NCBI GenBank assembly: GCA_028873845.1
Contig: JAPPNO010000114.1
Coordinates: 1 to 39,364, forward strand
From: Gemmatimonadota bacterium
GTDB lineage: Bacteria; Gemmatimonadota; Gemmatimonadetes; Longimicrobiales; Gaopeijiaceae
Reading direction: 5' to 3'
DNA: 39,364 nt
The notes beneath the pieces were generated by a model that saw nothing but the letters and a program-made list of their open reading frames with translations, made no database searches and was not told the DNA's origin. The stretch's first letter is position 1. The number at the start of each line of letters is the position of its first letter. A program made the position numbers and the translations under genes. Positions 35,344 to 39,364 of this stretch are shown piece after piece.

Positions 35344-36168
35344 ATGACGAACACGAGTGACGCGAACCGGGTTGGATGCACCGCCACGACCCGGCCCGTT
35401 CTCGCCGCGCTCGCCGCCGGGATCATCCTGGCCGCCTGTTCCGAAGCGCCCCCACGCGCCCCCGTGGCCTTCACGATCGACGAAGCCCGCGTCGACTTCA
35501 CCCGGGTCGGCGACAGCATCGCACCCGCGCCCGACATCGAGGCCATGATCGCTCCATACCGGGAGCAGCTCGAGGAACAGCTCGCCGTCGTGCTCGGCCA
35601 CGCCGGGGGCCCCTTCTCCAAGGCCGACCCGGAGGGCACGCTCGACAACCTGGTGGCCGAGGCGCTCCTCCACGCCGCCCGCGGCCATTCGGACGACACG
35701 GTGCACGCCTCCCTCGTCAACGAGGGCGGCCTTCGCGTCCCGCTCGCGGCCGGGCCGATTCTCATGCGCCACGCGTACGAGCTCCTGCCCTTCGAGAACT
35801 TCGTCGTCGTTCTGTCGCTGTCCGGTGTTCAGATGGAGCAACTTGCCGACGAGATTGCGGCCACGACCGGGGAGCCGATCGCCGGGTGGACCATGGAGCT
35901 GGACGGCGACGATGCGGTCGGGGTCCTGGTGGGTGGCGAACCGGTCGACCCGAACGGCACGTACCGGCTGGCGACCGTGGACTACCTGGTCAACGGCGGG
36001 GGGGACTGGAGCGTGCTGTGGGAGGTGGAGGCCGGGGCGCGCGAGGATCTCGACATCCTGATCCGGACGGCCTTCGTGGAATACCTGGGGGAGATGGGTA
36101 CGGTGACCCCGGTCCTGGACGGCCGCATTCGCAACGCCGCCGGCGCGGAAAGCGGGAACGAACGGTGA
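35344..36168 (+). CDS. 5'-nucleotidase C-terminal (substrate-binding) domain lipoprotein
   Basis: A 274-aa protein carrying only the C-terminal 5_nucleotid_C domain of bifunctional 5'-nucleotidases, which binds the nucleoside part of the substrate. Lipobox IILAAC gives C32. Seen: ADPEGTLDNLVAEALLHAAR, VHASLVNEGGLRVPLAAGPI, HAYELLPFENFVVVLSLSGV and YRLATVDYLVNGGGDWSVL, which include the NxGG-R...G-I and LPF-N elements of the family. The metallophosphatase domain is encoded by the next gene, overlapping by 4 nt (GTGA), in the reverse order of the usual single-chain enzyme. It lies 14 nt after the RND pump stop and may share its transcript. Confidence 0.82.
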   Translation: MTNTSDANRVGCTATTRPVLAALAAGIILAACSEAPPRAPVAFTIDEARVDFTRVGDSIAPAPDIEAMIAPYREQLEEQLAVVLGHAGGPFSKADPEGTLDNLVAEALLHAARGHSDDTVHASLVNEGGLRVPLAAGPILMRHAYELLPFENFVVVLSLSGVQMEQLADEIAATTGEPIAGWTMELDGDDAVGVLVGGEPVDPNGTYRLATVDYLVNGGGDWSVLWEVEAGAREDLDILIRTAFVEYLGEMGTVTPVLDGRIRNAAGAESGNER

Positions 36169-37166
36169 AACGGCGCGACTTCATGCGGCTGCTGGGCCTG
36201 GGGGGGGCGGCGGGGCTGGCCGGGGTCGAACGGTTGTGGGCGGGGACCGCGCTTCGTGCCCGCGTCACCGGAGAGGACCTCTCCTACGGCCCCCTCCTCC
36301 CCGAAGACGGCGTCAACCTGGTCGTGCTGCACACCAACGACACGCACTCGCGGATGGACCCCTTCCCCATGGACGGCGGGCGCTTCGAGGGACTGGGAGG
36401 CGCGGCCCGGCGGGCCACCCTGATCCGGCGCGTGCGCGAGGCCAACGAACACGTCCTGCTCCTCGATTCGGGGGACATCTTTCAGGGGACGCCGTACTTC
36501 AACTTCTTCGGCGGGGAGCTCGAATTCCGGGCGATGACCGCGATGGGCTACGACGTGGCCACACTGGGCAACCACGACTTCGACAACGGCGTGGACGGGC
36601 TGGTGGCCATGCTGCCCGAGGCGGGCTTCGAGTTCGTGTCGGCCAACTACGACGTGAGCGGCTCGGCGCTGGCGGGGCACGTCGAGCCCTGGACGATTCG
36701 CGAGTTCGGCGGCGTGAAGGTGGGGATCTTCGGCCTGGGCATCGCGTTCGAGAAGCTGGTGCTCGCCAGCCTGCACGAGGGCGTCGTCTACACCGATCCG
36801 GTTGCGGCCGCGCGCACCGCGTGCCGTGAGCTGTGCGACCAGGGTTGCGCGCTCGTCATCTGCCTGTCGCACCTGGGGTACCGCTACGGCGATCCGGCCC
36901 GTCCCAGCGACCTGACCCTGGCCGCCGAAGTCCCCGGGATCGACCTGATTCTGGGCGGCCACACCCACACCTTCCTCGACGAACCCGATGTCCTCGAACA
37001 GGGGCGGGACGGCTTCACCCTGGTCAACCAGGCAGGGTGGGGAGGAATGCGGTTGGGGCGGATCGACATCGGCTTCGATTCGGCCGGACAAACGGCCTCA
37101 TCGGCGGCCGCCGGCTACGATGTCGACGACCGCCTGGACGGGAAAAAAGCAGACCTATACGCGTAA
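36165..37166 (+). CDS. 5'-nucleotidase-type metallophosphatase, Tat-exported
   Basis: A 333-aa calcineurin-like phosphatase domain of the UshA/5'-nucleotidase family, without its own C-terminal binding domain. The GTG at 36165 overlaps the upstream stop. Residues 1-25 carry a twin-arginine signal (KRRDFMRLLGLGGAAGLAG), so export folded with metals loaded is likely. Metal ligands: D59/H61 (HTNDTH), D104 (DSGDIF), N136/H137 (GNHD), then CLSHLGYRYG and LGGHTHTFLDEP with histidines of the second half. Short charged ending (LDGKKADLYA). A normal UshA chain is about 550 aa; here the two domains total about 607 aa in two genes. Substrate range (AMP, UDP-sugars, cyclic nucleotides) is not readable. 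Confidence 0.87.
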   Translation: MKRRDFMRLLGLGGAAGLAGVERLWAGTALRARVTGEDLSYGPLLPEDGVNLVVLHTNDTHSRMDPFPMDGGRFEGLGGAARRATLIRRVREANEHVLLLDSGDIFQGTPYFNFFGGELEFRAMTAMGYDVATLGNHDFDNGVDGLVAMLPEAGFEFVSANYDVSGSALAGHVEPWTIREFGGVKVGIFGLGIAFEKLVLASLHEGVVYTDPVAAARTACRELCDQGCALVICLSHLGYRYGDPARPSDLTLAAEVPGIDLILGGHTHTFLDEPDVLEQGRDGFTLVNQAGWGGMRLGRIDIGFDSAGQTASSAAAGYDVDDRLDGKKADLYA

Positions 37167-37284
37167 CCGCCCCCGGAGCCTGGTTGCGGATCCGTGGTCC
37201 GCTACCGCCCGGGGCTTGCGCACCCGCGGGCGATCCGGGCTCCGAGAGCGGTCAGTCTCGAAGTTCTCGGGAGCTCTCCAAAAT

Positions 37285-37301
37285 ACCAGGAGCCCCCTGG
37301 T
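37285..37301. terminator. Hairpin between convergent stops
   Basis: ACCAGG (37285-37290) and CCTGGT (37296-37301) pair perfectly around AGCCC, 12 nt before the stop of the minus-strand membrane-protein gene and 118 nt after the nucleotidase stop. A bidirectional terminator role is plausible from position; there is no T-tract. The rest of 37167-37313 holds no gene. Confidence 0.35.
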
Positions 37302-37313
37302 GGTCATGATTGC

Positions 37314-37709
37314 CTAGTCGCCCGATCCTCCGCCGGCCATGGCGACGGCCGCACCTGCGATGCCCACGACGAGGGCGCTGCCGATGGCCGCACCGACGAG
37401 TTCGCCGGCGCCGCCTTCGAGCGATTCCCACCCTTCCACGCTGTGGGCCAGGCTGAGCAACACCCCGTAGATTGCTCCGGCCTGCGCTCCATCCATCGCG
37501 TCGCCCACGCCTCTCCATCCCAGCACCACTGCAAGCACAAGGCCGTGGAACAAGGCTCCAAGGATGCCGTAGAGGGAGAAATCGTTGTGCTCGTGGTGCC
37601 CGTGGGGGTGGTGCCCGCCGATGAAGGGCACCATGTCGACAACGTAGTCGACCACCAGCAGGGCGATCCCGGCGACGACGGTGGCTGTCACGAGTTTCTT
37701 GATGTCCAC
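37314..37709 (-). CDS. Small integral membrane protein with His-rich loop
   Basis: A 131-aa protein, family not recognised. The GTG at 37709 is chosen because AGGAG lies 7 nt upstream; starts further upstream lack this. About four membrane segments: residues 6-30, 44-65, 75-90 and 103-124. The first loop holds HHPHGHHEH (33-41), a likely metal-binding site. It has several small-residue helix motifs (GAAIGSALVVGIAGAAVAMA) and no Cys. It is preceded on its strand by a sodium:solute symporter, 205 nt away with a hairpin between, so a shared operon is doubtful. A metal-related role is suggested only by the His cluster. Confidence 0.65.
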   Translation of the reverse strand: MDIKKLVTATVVAGIALLVVDYVVDMVPFIGGHHPHGHHEHNDFSLYGILGALFHGLVLAVVLGWRGVGDAMDGAQAGAIYGVLLSLAHSVEGWESLEGGAGELVGAAIGSALVVGIAGAAVAMAGGGSGD

Positions 37710-37776
37710 GGTGGTTCTCCTTTTTGGAGTGGACGGGGTACTGGTGAACGGGGGCAACGTGAGACACGGATTGTCG

Positions 37777-37800
37777 GCACGCAAGGGTGCGTGCAGTTTT
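37777..37800 (+). terminator. Hairpin followed by short T-run (plus strand)
   Basis: GCACGCA (37777-37783) and TGCGTGC (37788-37794) form a perfect 7-bp stem around AGGG, followed by AGTTTT. It is the most terminator-like structure in the window, but it lies on the plus strand upstream of a minus-strand start, with no plus-strand gene close before it. On the minus strand it would be in the leader of the small membrane-protein gene. Confidence 0.35.
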
Positions 37801-37914
37801 GTATACGAAATGTTGCGGATATCGCCCGTTTTCCGCCCGTTTTGATGGCCGCAACGCCTCCGTAATCGCTTGGTGGCCCGACCATTTGGCGACCCGCGGC
37901 CGTTTGCGGACCGG

Positions 37915-39364
37915 TCAGCGCCCGTACACGAACCGCTCCACCTCGCCGTGGATCCGCTCCACCGTGGCCGCGGAGGGCGGCCGCGTGAACCGCGACACGA
38001 TGATCGTCACGGCGAAGTTCACAGCCAGCGACCACACCGCCTCGTGGACGCCCAGCGGCTGCGGGAACTGGATCCGGGTCAGGAAGAGCGTGACCAGTCC
38101 GGCGGAGATCCCGGCCACGACGCCAGCCGCCGTGTGGAGCCGCCGCCCCGGGTAGCAGGCGCCCAGCACGGCGGGCATCAGCTGGAGCGCTCCCGCGCCG
38201 GAGAGCGTGACCAGGGCGACCAGGTAGTCGGGGGTGCGGACGGTCAGGTAGAATCCCACTCCCAGCAGCGCGACCACCACGCAGCGGCCGAACGCCAGGT
38301 AGTGGCCCTGGCTGCGCCCCTTCGCGACGTAGCGCTGGTACACGTCCCGCGTGAGCACGGTCATGTTGGAGTGCAGGATCGAGTCCAGGGTGGACATGGC
38401 AGCGGCGGTCGCGCCGGCCAGGATCAGGCCGGTCAGCCAGGGCGGCGCGTACTGGAAGAGCAGCTCCGGGAAGACGCGGTCGGGTGACGCGAGGTCGGGC
38501 AGGATGAGCGCCCCGCCGAGCCCCACGAACGCCGCCGGGATGAAGAGCGTCATAAGGTAGATCGGGGTGGTGGCGCCGAGGATCTTCAGGGTGCGGTCGG
38601 AGGCGGCCGTGAAATAGCGGATCATCATGTGGGGCTGGAAGATGATCCCGAAGGAGAGCGCGATCGTCATCCCCACCCAGATGCCCGGGGTGAAGAAGCC
38701 CTCCGGGCCGGGCAGGCTCAGCAGGTCGGGCCGCTCCGCCATGAGCCGCCTCCACAGCTCGACCGGTCCGCCGAAGAGCTTGTACGTCAGCACCAGGCTG
38801 CCCGCCCACACGGCGACGTACATCCAGATCCCCTGGATGACATCGGTCCAGTAGACCGCGCGCAGTCCCCCCACCATCAGATAGGCCGCAGCCACCACGA
38901 GCAGGATCAGCGCCGCCAGCTCGAAGGAGATCCGGTCGCCGGTCGCCACCGAGAGGATGTACCCCAGCCCCTGCGCCTGCACCTGGATGTAGATCAGCGT
39001 GAAGATCACCGACACCAGCGCCACGATGATCCGCACCGTCTCGCTCTCGAAGAAGTCCGCGATCAGGTCCGCGGGCGTGATGTAGCCGAACTTCTTGCCG
39101 AGCGCCCAGATCCGCGTGCCCAGCGTGAACGTGATGGCCCCCACCAGCACCGTCCAGGTCCCGGCCATCCAGAACCCGATCCCGTGCGTGAAGAAGTACC
39201 CCCCCGAGCCCAGGAAGGCGAAGGCGGAGTGGAATGTGGCCACCACCGTCAGGTAGAGGACGATGATCCCGGCCTGCCGTCCGTAGAGGAAGAAGTCCTC
39301 CATGCTGGACGTGCCCTTCCGGTTGGCCAGGATCCCGATCACGATGGTCGCGATCAGGTAGATG
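37915..39364 (-). CDS. Sodium:solute symporter (SSS family), 5' end beyond window
   Basis: An inner-membrane Na+-coupled symporter. At least 480 residues are encoded and the reading frame stays open to the right edge (IYLIATIVIGILANRKG), so the true start lies outside; an internal GTG at 39342 falls within membrane segment 1 and is not a likely start. Family signs: EDFFLYGRQAG, FTHGIGFWMAGTW, YITPADLIADFFES, LMVGGLRAVYWTDVIQGIWM (the SSS G-G-x-x-A-V-x-x-T-D-x-x-Q signature), and GATAAAMSTLDSILH (S-T-D site near TM8-9). About 12-13 segments. The substrate (proline, pantothenate, other) is not determinable. Gene ends FVYGR at 37915. Confidence 0.92.
   Translation of the reverse strand, partial: IYLIATIVIGILANRKGTSSMEDFFLYGRQAGIIVLYLTVVATFHSAFAFLGSGGYFFTHGIGFWMAGTWTVLVGAITFTLGTRIWALGKKFGYITPADLIADFFESETVRIIVALVSVIFTLIYIQVQAQGLGYILSVATGDRISFELAALILLVVAAAYLMVGGLRAVYWTDVIQGIWMYVAVWAGSLVLTYKLFGGPVELWRRLMAERPDLLSLPGPEGFFTPGIWVGMTIALSFGIIFQPHMMIRYFTAASDRTLKILGATTPIYLMTLFIPAAFVGLGGALILPDLASPDRVFPELLFQYAPPWLTGLILAGATAAAMSTLDSILHSNMTVLTRDVYQRYVAKGRSQGHYLAFGRCVVVALLGVGFYLTVRTPDYLVALVTLSGAGALQLMPAVLGACYPGRRLHTAAGVVAGISAGLVTLFLTRIQFPQPLGVHEAVWSLAVNFAVTIIVSRFTRPPSAATVERIHGEVERFVYGR

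Noticed and set aside
39342-39364. GTG at 39342 as the start of the symporter
   Set aside because: The frame continues to the window edge with hydrophobic residues that complete membrane segment 1, so the gene is cut by the edge.

Overview
The window is a GC-rich (roughly two thirds G+C by eye) bacterial chromosome segment with densely packed genes, many 1-14 nt stop/start overlaps, frequent GTG and TTG starts and recognisable Shine-Dalgarno sites. A SusC/SusD-type outer-membrane pair, a DUF5916 barrel protein, exported proteins ending in Phe, tandem propeller-like exported proteins and a recF-dciA-gyrB block together suggest a Gram-negative of the Gemmatimonadota, or less likely a high-GC relative of Rhodothermota/Bacteroidota. 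This assignment is inference; there is no rRNA or other decisive marker. I see no tRNA, rRNA, CRISPR array, transposase or phage gene.

Layout. 1-2.4 kb: one copy of a dispersed repeat, a small unknown gene, convergent infA and ssb on the minus strand, and an enoyl-CoA hydratase. 2.4-5.9 kb: recF-dciA(DUF721)-gyrB, overlapping and probably co-transcribed, without dnaA/dnaN next to them. 6.0-18.2 kb: one long same-strand string of SusC-like receptor, SusD-like lipoprotein, deoxyhypusine-synthase-like enzyme, AddB-like nuclease and AddA-like helicase-nuclease, with junctions of 10 nt or less or overlapping. 18.4-22.9 kb: an accessory secreted-protein region holding a Cys-rich exported protein, two tandem paralogous propeller-like exported proteins, a stem-rich intergenic segment, and an ECF sigma factor translationally coupled to a secreted protein. 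The sigma gene carries a C10 tract. 22.9-29.0 kb, mostly minus strand: a Phd-like antitoxin remnant, DUF5916 protein, a CaiB/AMACR-family enzyme behind the second repeat copy, a Dph6/DUF71-like PP-loop enzyme and a CDF metal exporter. 29.2-35.3 kb, divergent from the CDF gene: a heavy-metal RND system (outer-membrane channel, His-rich adaptor, CzcA/CusA-type pump). 35.3-37.2 kb: a 5'-nucleotidase split into two overlapping genes. 37.3-39.4 kb: a small His-rich membrane protein and a sodium:solute symporter that runs off the right edge.

Working together: AddA/AddB would process DNA ends for recombination, alongside RecF and SSB from the first block. The CDF exporter and RND system would move divalent metals from cytoplasm to periplasm and then out of the cell. 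The split nucleotidase halves probably meet in the periplasm to hydrolyse nucleotides. The least explained part is 18.4-22.9 kb, where a Cys-rich secreted protein sits with two propellers and an ECF sigma gene has a secreted partner in place of an anti-sigma factor.
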